Assembly: GCA_965247615.1 (NCBI GenBank)
Contig: OZ252022.1
Location: 1,302,001-1,366,000, forward strand
Reading direction: 5' to 3'
Source of the DNA: G965197715 sp965247615
Lineage (GTDB): Bacteria; Chloroflexota; Dehalococcoidia; Lucifugimonadales; UBA1127
Length of the DNA stretch: 64,000 nucleotides
The notes under the pieces were generated by a model that was given only the letters and a program-made list of their open reading frames with translations, was not told the DNA's origin and did not search any database. The translations under genes were made by a program, and so were the position numbers. Of the stretch, positions 1 to 9,714 are shown piece by piece (positions within the stretch are counted from its first letter, which is position 1; each line of letters starts with the position of its first letter).

Positions 1-1
1 A

Positions 2-1915
2 GAGGACCCGTGGCTGCGCGGCTTTGCCGTCAACTACTACTACTTCGGCTATCTATGCATGGGGCTGCTGACCAGGCTCACCGGAGTATCATCGGCGGTA
101 ACCTACAACCTCTCGCTGGCCCTGGTGCCTGCCATGGCCGGCGTTGGAGTCCTTGGCTTGGTCGTCAGCCTGGTCTCTAGGGCCGGGGCGACCCTGCGCA
201 CGGCCTTCGCCCTCGGCCTCCTGGGCGTGGCCCTCTTGGGCCTGCTGGCCAACGGCGAGGCTGCTCTGGAGCTCGTGAGAGCCCGCGGCTTCGGGTCCAC
301 GGGCTTCTGGGAGGGGGTGGGCATCAAGGGGTTGCAGGAGCCCGCTGCTGTGACCTCCTGGTTCCCCCGCGAGTCCTGGTGGTGGTGGCGGGCCACCAGG
401 GTCATCGACACCGTGGTTGAAGGGCAGAGCCTGGACTACACTATCCAGGAGTTCCCCCTCTTCAGCTTCTTCCTGGGGGACCTGCACCCCCATGTCATGT
501 CCATCCCCTTCTTGCTCCTGCTGCTGGCGCTGCTCTTCAGCGCGGTCAGCGGCGCGGGGCGAGCGGCCGGGTTGGGCTGGCTGCGGCGGCGCTGGCCCGC
601 CCTGCTGCTGACGGGCCTGGTCCTGGGGGCTCTGGGCGCCGTCAATACGTGGGACGCCCCGACCTTCGCCGGCCTGAGCCTGGGCCTGCTGGCGCTGAAG
701 GGTTACCACGACGTCCGCAGACGGGCCGAGGGTCGAGCCCTAGTGTGGACCGGGCTGGCCGCCCTTGCCGTCGTGGGCTTGGCGGGACTCCTGTACCTGC
801 CCTTCTATCTGGGGCTGCAGCTCCCGGACTCGAGCATCGCCCCCGTGCGGGGCCCGGTGACGCAGCTGGGCCACTTCGCCATCGTCTGGGCGGTGTTCAT
901 CGTGCTCCTGGCGCCGTTCCTCATTTCGCAGCTTCGCGATGTGGAGCGCCCGTTCTCGGCGCCGTGTGCGCTGGCCGCCGCCGCCATCGCCCTCACGCCC
1001 TTCGTCGCCTGGGTTGGGGTAGCCCTCTCCGCGGACCTGGATGTCGGCGCAGTGTCGCGCTTGGTGCATCTGTCCCCTGGGCTGCTTGTACTGGCTCTGC
1101 TGGTCTACCGGATCCTACGGAGCGCGGCGTCTCCTTCCGGCGAACCGCTCCTGTTCACGCTGTCCCTGCTGGCCTTTGCTGGGCTTCTGGTCATGGGGCC
1201 CGAGCTCTTCTACGTGCGGGACGTGTTCGACTCCAGGCTGAACACGGTGTTCAAGCTCTACTATCAGGCGTGGGTCGTTCTGGCGGTGGCCGCGCCGGTG
1301 GCGCTGTACTACGGCGCCCCTGGCTTCCGGCTGGGCGCCGGCGTGCGCAATAATGGAGCCCTGCGTCGGGCCGGCGCCGCACTGGCGGGAGGAGTTTGGC
1401 CCGTGCTGATGACGGCCGTGCTCCTGTTCGGGGCGTACTATATGGTGGGGGCGCTTTGGGACAAGTCCGGCGGGTTTGGCCGTCAGCCTACCCTGGACGG
1501 CCTCGCTCACCTGAAGCCAGGGCGAGAAGGCGAGTACGAGGCCATCCGGTGGCTGCGTGAGAGCTCCCATGAGGGCGAGGGCCTACTGGAGGCCGTGGGC
1601 CGCGACTACAGCGACTACGGCAGGGTGTCCGCGGCCACGGGCCTGCCAACGGTGCTCGCGTGGCCCGGCCATGAGCGTCAGTGGCGCGGCAGCTTCGAGC
1701 CCGTGAAGGGTCGCGAGCAGGATGTGGCAGACATCTACCAGGGAACCGACCCAGACATGGTGAGGCGCCTCCTGAGGCGTTACGATATCCGCTACGTGGT
1801 CATCGGCCCACGAGAGCGGGACACATACGGCCAGGGGGGGTTGCCCGGAATGACCGACCTGATGGAGCAGGTCTTCGCCCACGGCGACGTGGCCATCTAC
1901 CGGGCGATGGAATGA
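2..1915 (+). CDS. DUF2298 multi-spanning membrane protein (5' partial)
   Basis: The reading frame is open from base 2, so the gene begins upstream of the window; 637 codons are visible. The first residues read VNYYYFGYL, a tyrosine-rich motif typical of DUF2298 (Chlor_Arch_YYY) proteins. Many hydrophobic segments follow, with loop motifs such as FFLGDLHPHVMSIPF and VFKLYYQAWVVLA that recur in this family. The soluble C-terminal part (about the last 130 residues) contains GLPTVLAWPGHERQWRG and a YVVIGPRE motif, as in GT-C type membrane glycosyltransferases. Its stop overlaps the next start (ATGA at 1912-1915), so the two are probably translationally coupled. The biochemical function is unknown; a role in glycosylating envelope lipids or proteins is inferred. 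Confidence 0.85.
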   Translation, partial: EDPWLRGFAVNYYYFGYLCMGLLTRLTGVSSAVTYNLSLALVPAMAGVGVLGLVVSLVSRAGATLRTAFALGLLGVALLGLLANGEAALELVRARGFGSTGFWEGVGIKGLQEPAAVTSWFPRESWWWWRATRVIDTVVEGQSLDYTIQEFPLFSFFLGDLHPHVMSIPFLLLLLALLFSAVSGAGRAAGLGWLRRRWPALLLTGLVLGALGAVNTWDAPTFAGLSLGLLALKGYHDVRRRAEGRALVWTGLAALAVVGLAGLLYLPFYLGLQLPDSSIAPVRGPVTQLGHFAIVWAVFIVLLAPFLISQLRDVERPFSAPCALAAAAIALTPFVAWVGVALSADLDVGAVSRLVHLSPGLLVLALLVYRILRSAASPSGEPLLFTLSLLAFAGLLVMGPELFYVRDVFDSRLNTVFKLYYQAWVVLAVAAPVALYYGAPGFRLGAGVRNNGALRRAGAALAGGVWPVLMTAVLLFGAYYMVGALWDKSGGFGRQPTLDGLAHLKPGREGEYEAIRWLRESSHEGEGLLEAVGRDYSDYGRVSAATGLPTVLAWPGHERQWRGSFEPVKGREQDVADIYQGTDPDMVRRLLRRYDIRYVVIGPRERDTYGQGGLPGMTDLMEQVFAHGDVAIYRAME

Positions 1916-4071
1916 GCGCACACGAGTCTGTAGAGTGGGCCGACCGGCCCAGGAGCGACCTCGCTGCCCAAGATGCCGGCGGCGGTGGGGAAGCCGCCGG
2001 AGAAACCCCGGGCGGCCCCGGAGCACCGCAGGAGCGCCGGGGCCTGGAGGAATGGCTGTCCGGCCGTTGGGAGGCCGGAGCGTTCGGACTCATCGTCGTA
2101 GTAGCCTTGGCCATGCGGCTGTGGGACCTGGGCTCTCGGGCCATGCACCACGACGAGAGCATGCACGCCGTGTTCAGTCTGTACCTTTTCCAGGGCCGCG
2201 GCTACGAGCACAACCCGCTGCTCCACGGCCCCTTTCAGTTTCACGCCAACGCGATGAGCTTCTTCCTCCTGGGAGACAGCGACGTCACCGCGCGCCTGGT
2301 CTACGTCCTCTTTGGCACGGCCCTGGTGGCGCTTCCCTGGTTCCTTCGAGGGTGGCTGGGCCGGACCGGGGCGCTCATCGTGGCGTTGCTGTTGGCCTTT
2401 TCGCCCACCATGCTCTACTTCAGCCGATTCGCCCGCAACGACATCCTCATGGCGGTGTGGGTCTTTGGTATGGTCGTTGCCATGTGGCGCTACCTGGACG
2501 GCGGCCGGCCGAGGGACCTCTACCTGCTATCGGCACTCCTGGCCCTGGCCTTTACAACCAAAGAGACTATTTACATAACGCTTGTCCTCTTTGGCGTGTT
2601 TCTCCTGCTGGTGGCGAGGCCCTGGCGGCTGCGGAGGTGGCCCGGGGCCGCCCTGGACCGCCCGGGGGCCCTTTTCCTGGTCCTGTTCACCCTCAGCCTG
2701 CCCTTTGGGTCGGCCCTGGCCGGTGCGGCCCAGGGGCTCGTTGGGCTGGAGCTGGTGAACGCAGAACCCTCCGCGGGACGCGTGGGGCTGCCCCTGGCCG
2801 GGGCCGCGACGGCTGTGGCGGCCGGTATCACTGCCCTGGCGTTCCTGGGCGCCGCGGCCCTTGGATTGGCGTGGGACTGGAGGCGCTGGCTGGTGTGCGC
2901 GGGCATCTTCTACGGGACCTGGATATTCTTCTATACCTCCGTCTTCACCAACGCCTTTGGAGTGTGGACCGGTGTTTGGCAGGGGCTGGGCTACTGGATG
3001 GCGCAGCAGGACGTCGCCCGGGGCGGTCAGCCCTGGTTCTACTACATCCTCACCGGCTGGACCTACGAGTTCCTGGCCCTCCTCGCCGGCCTGGCCGGAA
3101 TGGTCTGGTTCTACCGGCGCGGAGACCTCTTCACCCGGTTTCTCATCTTCTGGGCCCTGGGATCCTTCTTACTCTTCACCCTTGCGGGGGAGAAGATGCC
3201 CTGGCTCCTGGTCCACGTCTCGCTGCCCATGATCCTGCTGGCGGGCCGGACACTGGGGGGCCTGGTCGACTGGATGCCGTGGCGGCGCATCGCCGGCTCG
3301 GGCGCACTGCTTGGCGTCGCCTTCATCCCCCTCTTCTTTCTCCTGGCCTACAGACTGGCCTTTTACGATCCGGTCATGGACGGTCTCCTGGGTTTCCTGC
3401 GGCTTTGGGGGTGGTTGCTCCTGGTCTCCGGAGTGCTCCTGCTGGTCTTGTACTTCGCCACCAGGGCGGGGTGGCGCGAGGGCTTGGCCCTGGTGGCCCT
3501 GGGCGTGGCAGGCGTCCTGTTCCTATTCACCGTCCGGGCGGGCGTGATTGCCGCCTACCAGAACGGCGACACGCCGCGGGAGATGCTGGTGTACACCCAG
3601 ACCTCGCCGGAGGTCCCGCTCATTTCCCGGGAGGTGGGGCGCATCTCGGTGAGCACGGGGCGGAATCAGGAGCTTCCCATCGGCGTGGACGGGTCGAGTG
3701 GCTTCGGCTGGCCCTGGTACTGGTACCTGCGAGACTTCACGAGCGTCTCCTACGGGAGCTACGGCTCCTCCGGACCGCCTGAGGCCTTGGACCGCGGCGT
3801 GCTCCTGGTCCACGCCGATAACGACGAGCGCGTCCGGGGCGAGCTTGGCGACGGATACGTCCAGATCAAGCGCTTCCCCCATCGGTGGTGGTTTCCGGAG
3901 ACGTACAAGGAGTTCACCCTGGGGACGGTGCCGGGCAGCGTGTTCGACCGGGAAGCCTGGCGCAAGGTCGCGGACTACTGGCTCTTCCGAAAGCTCGAGG
4001 CTCCCCTGGGATCGACGGACGCCTACCTGTACTATTCAACCGACCTGGTCGCGCGGGCCCCGAGACCGTGA
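1912..4071 (+). CDS. TIGR03663-family membrane protein (GT-C/ArnT-like)
   Basis: The product has 719 residues when started at the ATG that overlaps the previous stop; an open frame further upstream only shadows the DUF2298 gene. After a Gly/Pro-rich cytoplasmic leader of about 55 residues comes LWDLGSRAMHHDESMHA, the acidic first-loop motif of the TIGR03663 family and of GT-C glycosyltransferases of the ArnT/PMT type. About a dozen hydrophobic helices follow. FARNDILMAVW and TTKETIYITLVLFG are further family-like stretches. It probably transfers a sugar from a polyprenyl carrier outside the membrane, but donor and acceptor are unknown. Its fixed partnership with DUF2298 supports a joint role in envelope glycan assembly. 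Confidence 0.85.
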   Translation: MSAHESVEWADRPRSDLAAQDAGGGGEAAGETPGGPGAPQERRGLEEWLSGRWEAGAFGLIVVVALAMRLWDLGSRAMHHDESMHAVFSLYLFQGRGYEHNPLLHGPFQFHANAMSFFLLGDSDVTARLVYVLFGTALVALPWFLRGWLGRTGALIVALLLAFSPTMLYFSRFARNDILMAVWVFGMVVAMWRYLDGGRPRDLYLLSALLALAFTTKETIYITLVLFGVFLLLVARPWRLRRWPGAALDRPGALFLVLFTLSLPFGSALAGAAQGLVGLELVNAEPSAGRVGLPLAGAATAVAAGITALAFLGAAALGLAWDWRRWLVCAGIFYGTWIFFYTSVFTNAFGVWTGVWQGLGYWMAQQDVARGGQPWFYYILTGWTYEFLALLAGLAGMVWFYRRGDLFTRFLIFWALGSFLLFTLAGEKMPWLLVHVSLPMILLAGRTLGGLVDWMPWRRIAGSGALLGVAFIPLFFLLAYRLAFYDPVMDGLLGFLRLWGWLLLVSGVLLLVLYFATRAGWREGLALVALGVAGVLFLFTVRAGVIAAYQNGDTPREMLVYTQTSPEVPLISREVGRISVSTGRNQELPIGVDGSSGFGWPWYWYLRDFTSVSYGSYGSSGPPEALDRGVLLVHADNDERVRGELGDGYVQIKRFPHRWWFPETYKEFTLGTVPGSVFDREAWRKVADYWLFRKLEAPLGSTDAYLYYSTDLVARAPRP

Positions 4072-4167
4072 CGTACAAAGCGAAGACCTGGCAGCGCCGC
4101 GGGGACCGGGCCGCGCGGCAGTCCCTCGGGCGGTCAAGGAGACTATCGTGGTGAAGGGTCGCGCATC

Positions 4168-5256
4168 GTGAGGTCGCGCCGGTTCCTGCTGGGCCTGGCG
4201 GTCAGTGGCATCTTCATCGCCTTCTTCCTCTACCGAGTCGACCTCGGTGAGATGGGCGGGGCGCTGGCCTCGGCGGACTACCGGTTCGTCGTTCCCGGCG
4301 TGTTCCTCTACCTGGTGTCGATGCTGTTCCGCGCAGTCCGCTGGCGCGTCGTGTTGTCGTCCCTGGGCAGCTTTCCCATCCGGAGGCTGTGGCCCGTGCT
4401 CATAGTTGGGTATGCCGCCAACAACCTGCTGCCCGTCCGGCTTGGCGAGTTGGTACGCGTCCACTACCTGGGTTCTCGGGAAAACGTCAGCAGGTCGGCG
4501 GCTATGGCCACCATCCTCGTGGAGCGCTCCTTCGATGGTCTGGCGCTCCTGTTTCTGGCCGCCCTCGTGTCCCTGTTTCTCCCCGTGACAGGCCTGGTCC
4601 GGGGCCTGAGCGAGCAGGTCCACGTGAGCTGGCTCGTGCTGGTTCTCGGCATCAGCGTTCCATTCCTCATGGTCATCGCGGCCAACATTGGGCTGGCGGT
4701 CTGGCCCGCAGCTGCCCATAAGCTCCTCTCGCGGATGACGAGACCCCTCCCGGAGCGGTTCCGAGGCATCGTCATGGACGTGGCCGGCGCCTTCATTCGC
4801 GGCTTCGCTGTCCTGCGGACCCCCCGCGGCGTGGCGACGGTCTTCGCCCTCTCGCTTCCGGTCTGGATCGCCGAGAGCTTGGTCTTCCTGGTCCTGGCCC
4901 TGGGATTCGGAATGCACGGCGACTTCGGTCACGTGCTGACCCTGGCGGGTGTCCTGGTGTTGACGACGACGACGTCCAACCTGGGCATGTCAATACCGTC
5001 CTCGGCGGGTGGCGTTGGCCCCTTCGAGTTCTTCGCCCAGGCGACGCTGATCTTCTTCGGAGTGACGGCTGCCACGGCCTCCGCCTTCGCCGTGGTGCTG
5101 CACGCAACCCTGCTGGTCCCGGTGACCCTGCTGGGGCTGGTGTACCTGTGGGCCGGCAATGAGTCCCTCGTTGCATTGGCGCGGACCAACCGGGAGGGAC
5201 TGCCTACCGGCCGTGAGGAGCGAGCCAAACGTGCCGTAGAAGGAGGCCAAGAATGA
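4168..5256 (+). CDS. Flippase-like (UPF0104 / lysylphosphatidylglycerol synthase TM region) protein
   Basis: A 362-residue polytopic protein of the LPG_synthase_TM / UPF0104 family. Recognisable family stretches are FRAVRWRVVLSSLG near residue 52, the NNLLPVRLGELVR motif near residue 90, and SIPSSAGGVGPFE near residue 275. About eight membrane helices are visible. Bacterial relatives are the flippase part of MprF or stand-alone proteins found beside glycosyltransferases. The start is a GTG at 4168. The stop overlaps the next ATG (ATGA at 5253-5256), so it belongs to the same operon as the FAD oxidoreductase. A role in moving or building envelope lipids is inferred. Confidence 0.85.
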   Translation: MRSRRFLLGLAVSGIFIAFFLYRVDLGEMGGALASADYRFVVPGVFLYLVSMLFRAVRWRVVLSSLGSFPIRRLWPVLIVGYAANNLLPVRLGELVRVHYLGSRENVSRSAAMATILVERSFDGLALLFLAALVSLFLPVTGLVRGLSEQVHVSWLVLVLGISVPFLMVIAANIGLAVWPAAAHKLLSRMTRPLPERFRGIVMDVAGAFIRGFAVLRTPRGVATVFALSLPVWIAESLVFLVLALGFGMHGDFGHVLTLAGVLVLTTTTSNLGMSIPSSAGGVGPFEFFAQATLIFFGVTAATASAFAVVLHATLLVPVTLLGLVYLWAGNESLVALARTNREGLPTGREERAKRAVEGGQE

Positions 5257-6638
5257 GGGTTGGCGTCATCGGAGGAGGCGCCGCGGGCCTCGCCGCGGCA
5301 TTCGAGCTGGTGCGGCACGGCCACGAGGCGGCTGTCTTCGAGCGCGCGCCCTTCCTGGGCGGTCAGGCCTCCACCTTTGAGATCGGCGGCGCTCCTCTGG
5401 AGCGGGGCTACCATCACCTGTTCACCAGTGACGTGGACATGCTCTGGATGGTGCGGGAGCTGGGGCTGGAACACAGGATGGCCTGGATTGAGTCCAAGGT
5501 GGGGCTGTACCACGGAGGCCGCGTCTGGCCGTTCACCACGCCCCTGGACCTGCTGCGCTTCACGGACATCCCCCTGCAGGACCGGATGCGCCTGGGGCTC
5601 TCCACCCTCTACCTCCAACGGACGCATAACTGGCGCCGTTTCGAGGGCGCGACCGCCGCCCAGTGGCTGCGGGTCAGGGCGGGCCGCCGCGCCTACGAGG
5701 CTGTGTGGGAGCCCATGCTGCGGGGCAAGTTCGGCCACCACTACGACAAGGTGGGTATGGCGTGGCTGTGGGGCAAGATCGCCCTGCGCGTCACCTCCCG
5801 CGACAAGGGAATCGGGCGCGAGCGCCTTGGCTACCCCCTGGGCAGCTTCGGCGAGATCTTCGACACCCTCGGCGCGCGCATCGCCGGCATGGGCGGCGAG
5901 GTACACACCGGCGCGTCGGTCCGCAGGGTGGCCCTGGAGGACGGCCGCGCCACCGGACTGGACGTGGAGCTGCCGGGTGCTGAGCCCGGCGTCAGGCCCT
6001 TCGACGCCGTCATCGCCACGGTCCCTTCCCACATCCTCCCCCGCCTGGCGCCGGAGCTGCCGCCGGGCTACGTCGCCAAGCTGCAGGGCGTCACCTACCT
6101 CGCGGCTGTGCTGGTCGTGCTGGCCCTGGACCGTCCGCTGACCTGGGCCTACTGGCTGAACGTGGCCGACCGCAGCATCCCCTTCGTCGGTGTCGTGGAG
6201 CAGACTAACTTCCTGTCCCCGGAGCACTACGGGGGCAAGCACGTGGTCTACCTGGCCAACTACCTGGCAAGGGAAGACCCCCTGTTCGGCCTTGGCCACC
6301 AGGAGCTCCTGGAGACCTACCGGCCGTACCTCCAGCGGCTCAACCCCGACTTCCGCGATTCCTGGATATTGGAGAGCTACTACCACCGCGAGGAAGCGGC
6401 CCAGCCCGTTATCGACGCCGGCTATGCCGCACGCATTCCCAGTCACCGCACCCCAATCCCCAAGCTCTACCTGGCCAACACCACCCAAATCTATCCCGAG
6501 GACCGGGGCACCAACTACAGCGTTCGCCTGGGCCGAAAGGTGGCCCGCATGGTCCTGACCGACCATGGATTTCAGGTCCAGGGCGACCTGCCGCGGCCCG
6601 CTATCCCGGACGGCGTGACGTCCGCACCGGAGCTCTGA
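5253..6638 (+). CDS. NAD(P)/FAD-dependent oxidoreductase, amine oxidase/protoporphyrinogen oxidase-like
   Basis: The 461-residue protein opens with VGVIGGGAAGLAAAFEL, a Rossmann dinucleotide-binding motif, followed by the FAD-ribose acidic end VFERAPFLGGQAS. A second FAD contact is formed near the C-terminus by YLANTTQIYPEDRGTNYSVRLG. The middle holds substrate-domain stretches such as WEPMLRGKFG and VIATVPSHILPRL, usual in the HemY/phytoene desaturase/UDP-galactopyranose mutase-like superfamily. Such enzymes often sit in glycan or lipid clusters, and here it overlaps the flippase-like gene by four bases. It is last in the four-gene envelope operon; the intergenic DNA downstream carries a new promoter. 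The substrate cannot be told from sequence. Confidence 0.85.
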   Translation: MRVGVIGGGAAGLAAAFELVRHGHEAAVFERAPFLGGQASTFEIGGAPLERGYHHLFTSDVDMLWMVRELGLEHRMAWIESKVGLYHGGRVWPFTTPLDLLRFTDIPLQDRMRLGLSTLYLQRTHNWRRFEGATAAQWLRVRAGRRAYEAVWEPMLRGKFGHHYDKVGMAWLWGKIALRVTSRDKGIGRERLGYPLGSFGEIFDTLGARIAGMGGEVHTGASVRRVALEDGRATGLDVELPGAEPGVRPFDAVIATVPSHILPRLAPELPPGYVAKLQGVTYLAAVLVVLALDRPLTWAYWLNVADRSIPFVGVVEQTNFLSPEHYGGKHVVYLANYLAREDPLFGLGHQELLETYRPYLQRLNPDFRDSWILESYYHREEAAQPVIDAGYAARIPSHRTPIPKLYLANTTQIYPEDRGTNYSVRLGRKVARMVLTDHGFQVQGDLPRPAIPDGVTSAPEL

Positions 6639-6678
6639 CGCCATGGAACACAAGCCTGTTCCCTCCAAGCTGCCGCGG

Positions 6679-6707
6679 TTGACACTAGCTAGGGAAGGCT
6701 GTATCAT
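6679..6707 (+). promoter_or_regulatory. Sigma-70 type promoter of the peptide ABC operon
   Basis: A perfect -35 TTGACA (6679-6684) and a -10 TATCAT (6702-6707) are separated by 17 bp. This predicts a transcript start near 6714 and a leader of about 100 nt before the SBP start at 6818. A small inverted repeat (GGAACA at 6645 and TGTTCC at 6657) lies just upstream and could be an operator or the end of the previous transcript. Confidence 0.75.
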
Positions 6708-6817
6708 CCATAGCCACTATCCGCCCGGTGGGCGTTCGCGCTTTGCCGCGCAAGTAGCAGAAACTGCGATTCTTGCCAAATTTCGTTGAACCGTACAAGC
6801 CGAAAGGAGACGACGGC

Positions 6818-8629
6818 ATGCTGAAGCCCGGAAGCTGGATGAAGACCATAGTCCTTGGGGGCGCGCTGCTCCTACTCGTCGGCGCCGTTGGTGCGTGCTC
6901 CGGCGGTGAAGGTGAAGAGGACGCCGCCATGACCGATACCGGCGCCTCCGCAGCCGCGCCTACGGATACGATGGCGGCCGCGACGCCCTCGGAGTCCATG
7001 ATGGCTGAAGAGGCCCCGTCGGCGGTGGCCGCAGAGCAGGCCAAGCTCTTCCCGGAGGACGGGACGCCCCAGTACGGCGGCATCCTCCGGCTTGCGCACC
7101 TCGGCGGACCCACCACCCTGAGCCACATTGACCACACTACCACCTTCTCCATGATCGCCGTCAACGGCATCTACGAGACCCTAGTGAACCTGGAGTGGCG
7201 CGCCGATCGCAACACGTACACGTCGCAGGTGACCGAGGGCATCGCCAAGAGCTGGGAAGTGAGCGCCGACGGGTCGGTGTGGACCTTCAAGCTCCAGCCG
7301 GAGGCCCGATGGCACGACGGCACCCCCGTGACCTCGGCCGACGTGAAGGCCACCTATGAGCACATGATCACCCCCGGCGACGCCACACCCCCGGGCCGAA
7401 GCTACACTCGGCCCTTCATCGAGTCCATCACGACCCCGGACGCCAAGACCGTGGTGCTCAACCTCAAGGCCCCCAACCCGGTCCTCCTGAACAACCTGGC
7501 CGTCCACTGGACCATGATCGTCCCCAAGAGCGGGCTTGACCAAGGCTTCAACTGGTTCCAGACGAACGTCAATGGGTCCGGCCACTTCAAGTGGGTGCCC
7601 GACAAGTGGGAGCGCGGCATCAGCTACCAGTGGGTCCGCAATGACGACTACTGGGCCGAGGGGGTCCCCTACCTGGACGGCAAGAAGACCTTCGTGATAG
7701 AAGACCGCGCCGCCCAGATCGCCGCCTTCGAGACCAAGAGAATCGACGACACCTGGCAGGCCAACCCAAGCCAGGCGCAGGACCTGCTGACGAAGTACAG
7801 CGACGAGATGAACCTGGTCAAGATCACAGGCGGGTTCCCGCACGTGCAGATCAACACCTCGCGGCCCCCCTTCGACAACCCCCAGGTGCGCAGGGCGCTG
7901 TACCTCTGGTGGGACCGCCAAGAGTTCCTCGACAAGGTGCATGAGGGCGCCGGCCGGCTGGTCGAGTGGATCAACCCCGTCTACTTCAAGTCCCCCACGG
8001 GTGAAGGCTACGGGACAGCGCCCGAAGCCCTGGTGAAGAACAACATCGCGTGGCGACCCGACAAGACCGAGGCCCGCAAGATGGCCAAGGAAATCCTGGC
8101 CAAGGAGGGGCTGACGGACCTGAGCCAGATTACGGTGAGGGTCGTCGTCGCGGGGACCTCCGGCCAGGGTCTCCGGGCCGGTCAGGTGCTGGCGGGTCAG
8201 CTGCGGGAGCTTGGGTTCAACGACGATCTGCAGGCAATGGAGCGGGTTGCGGGGTTCAAGGCGCACCAGGATGGGGAGTTTGACATCCTCCAACGCGGCG
8301 GCGTGGCGCCCTTCCCGGCCCCGGACGGGATGCTCAACCGCTACGTCGGCCCCAAGGGGACGCGCAACTACACCAGGGTCGAGGACCCGGTCTACGAGGC
8401 GAAGCTCACCGAGCTCAACGGGACCATCGACGCCGCCAAGCGCGCTCAGCTGATTGACTGGTTCGACCAGTACCTCCAGCAGGGCACCTATCCATCGCAC
8501 ATCCTGTACTGGTTCGACTACAGCATCGTTCGATGGGACTACAACAAGGGGCGAAAGTACCTCCAGCCTGCCGGCCACATGCCGGACGATCACTCCTGGC
8601 TTGGAGAGGATGCTCCCGGTAGGAGCTAG
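6818..8629 (+). CDS. Peptide/oligosaccharide ABC transporter substrate-binding lipoprotein (SBP family 5)
   Basis: The ATG at 6818 is chosen because AAAGGAGA ends 7 bases before it; an earlier in-frame start lacks a ribosome site. The 603-residue product has a lipoprotein signal ending GAVGAC (Cys27) and an Ala/Thr/Met-rich linker. The family-5 core follows in normal order: WTFKLQPEARWHDGTPVTSADV near residue 155, then the lobe II stretch NPQVRRALYLWWDRQEF near residue 355. It captures a peptide-like or other organic ligand outside the membrane and passes it to the permeases encoded next. The DppB-like permease gene starts about 95 bp downstream. No ATPase gene follows, so ATP-binding subunits must come from elsewhere. 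Confidence 0.92.
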   Translation: MLKPGSWMKTIVLGGALLLLVGAVGACSGGEGEEDAAMTDTGASAAAPTDTMAAATPSESMMAEEAPSAVAAEQAKLFPEDGTPQYGGILRLAHLGGPTTLSHIDHTTTFSMIAVNGIYETLVNLEWRADRNTYTSQVTEGIAKSWEVSADGSVWTFKLQPEARWHDGTPVTSADVKATYEHMITPGDATPPGRSYTRPFIESITTPDAKTVVLNLKAPNPVLLNNLAVHWTMIVPKSGLDQGFNWFQTNVNGSGHFKWVPDKWERGISYQWVRNDDYWAEGVPYLDGKKTFVIEDRAAQIAAFETKRIDDTWQANPSQAQDLLTKYSDEMNLVKITGGFPHVQINTSRPPFDNPQVRRALYLWWDRQEFLDKVHEGAGRLVEWINPVYFKSPTGEGYGTAPEALVKNNIAWRPDKTEARKMAKEILAKEGLTDLSQITVRVVVAGTSGQGLRAGQVLAGQLRELGFNDDLQAMERVAGFKAHQDGEFDILQRGGVAPFPAPDGMLNRYVGPKGTRNYTRVEDPVYEAKLTELNGTIDAAKRAQLIDWFDQYLQQGTYPSHILYWFDYSIVRWDYNKGRKYLQPAGHMPDDHSWLGEDAPGRS

Positions 8630-8723
8630 CACCGCAAGCTGACGGGTGGGCGGGGCCGTGGTGTGCGCATCCCGGCTCCGCCTGCGTCTATGAGGGACAC
8701 TTCCACGAGGCCTACGGAGAGCC

Positions 8724-9701
8724 ATGCGTCGCTACATCGCCAGGCGCCTGCTCCTGCTCGTCCCCACCGCGCTGCTGGCTACAATCATCATGTTCCTCCT
8801 CATGAAGCTCGTCCCCGGAGACGTAGCTACGGCCATCGTGCTCCAGCTGGAGGAGTCTTCGGGCGGCGCTGCCACCAGGGCGGAATCTGATGAGCAGATC
8901 GCCACTATTCGGAGACTGCACGGCCTTGACCGGCCGCTTCCTCTGCAATACCTCGCCTGGCTGAAGTCGGTGGGCACCGGTGAGCTGGGCATGTCCGTGT
9001 GGCAGTTCCGCCCGGTGCGCGAGGTCATCGCCGAGCGGGCCCCGCGGACCATCGAGCTTGCCATAGCCATCATCGTCCTTGTCTACATTCAGTCCATCCC
9101 CATGGGCATCGTGGCCGCCCTGCGCCAGGATAAGCTGGCCGACCACGTCATCCGTCTCTACTCGATCATTGGCCTCAGTGTGCCCACCATCTGGGTGGGC
9201 ACACTCTTCCTCTTCATCTTCAGTCGATACGTCGGCTGGATCCCCCCCGTGGAGTGGAAGGGGATCACCGAGGACCCCGTGCACAACCTGACCGTCGTGA
9301 TGGTGCCAGCCGCCTTGGTGGCCTTCGGCGGCGGGGCATCGGTGATACGGCTGACGCGGAACCAGATGCTGGAGGTCGTGCGGGAGGACTACGTCCGCAC
9401 GGCGTACGCCAAGGGGTTGGAGTCCCAGGTCGTCATTATCCGGCACGCCCTCAGGAACGCCCTCCTGCCCGTTGTGACGCACTTCGGCAGTCTGCTGGGC
9501 ATCCTCCTCCTGGGCACCGTCGTCGTAGAGACGGTGTTCCACATTCCCGGTATGGGCAAGAGCATGGTGGACGCCATCGCCGTGCGGGACTATCCCGTGC
9601 TCCAGGGCCTGGTGCTCTTCAACGTCATGCTGGTCCTGGTCATCAATCTTCTGGTGGACATCTCCTACGCGTTCATAGACCCGCGCATTCGCTTTTCCTG
9701 A
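8724..9701 (+). CDS. ABC transporter permease, DppB/OppB type
   Basis: A 325-residue inner-membrane permease. It starts with MRRYIARRLLLLVPTALL, the typical first helix of DppB/OppB proteins, followed by an extracytoplasmic region and five further helices. The cytoplasmic EAA loop that docks the ATPase reads DYVRTAYAKGL near residue 220, and the C-terminus ends in YAFIDPRIRFS, the usual DPR ending. Length matches the family. The gene lies between the binding protein and the DppC-like permease, with only 13 bp to the latter, so the three are one operon. Confidence 0.93.
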   Translation: MRRYIARRLLLLVPTALLATIIMFLLMKLVPGDVATAIVLQLEESSGGAATRAESDEQIATIRRLHGLDRPLPLQYLAWLKSVGTGELGMSVWQFRPVREVIAERAPRTIELAIAIIVLVYIQSIPMGIVAALRQDKLADHVIRLYSIIGLSVPTIWVGTLFLFIFSRYVGWIPPVEWKGITEDPVHNLTVVMVPAALVAFGGGASVIRLTRNQMLEVVREDYVRTAYAKGLESQVVIIRHALRNALLPVVTHFGSLLGILLLGTVVVETVFHIPGMGKSMVDAIAVRDYPVLQGLVLFNVMLVLVINLLVDISYAFIDPRIRFS

Positions 9702-9714
9702 GGAGGGAGACGGG

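Noticed and set aside
1681..1911. Upstream extension of the TIGR03663 gene.
   Set aside because: It overlaps the conserved C-terminus of the DUF2298 gene; the ATGA overlap at 1912 is the natural start.
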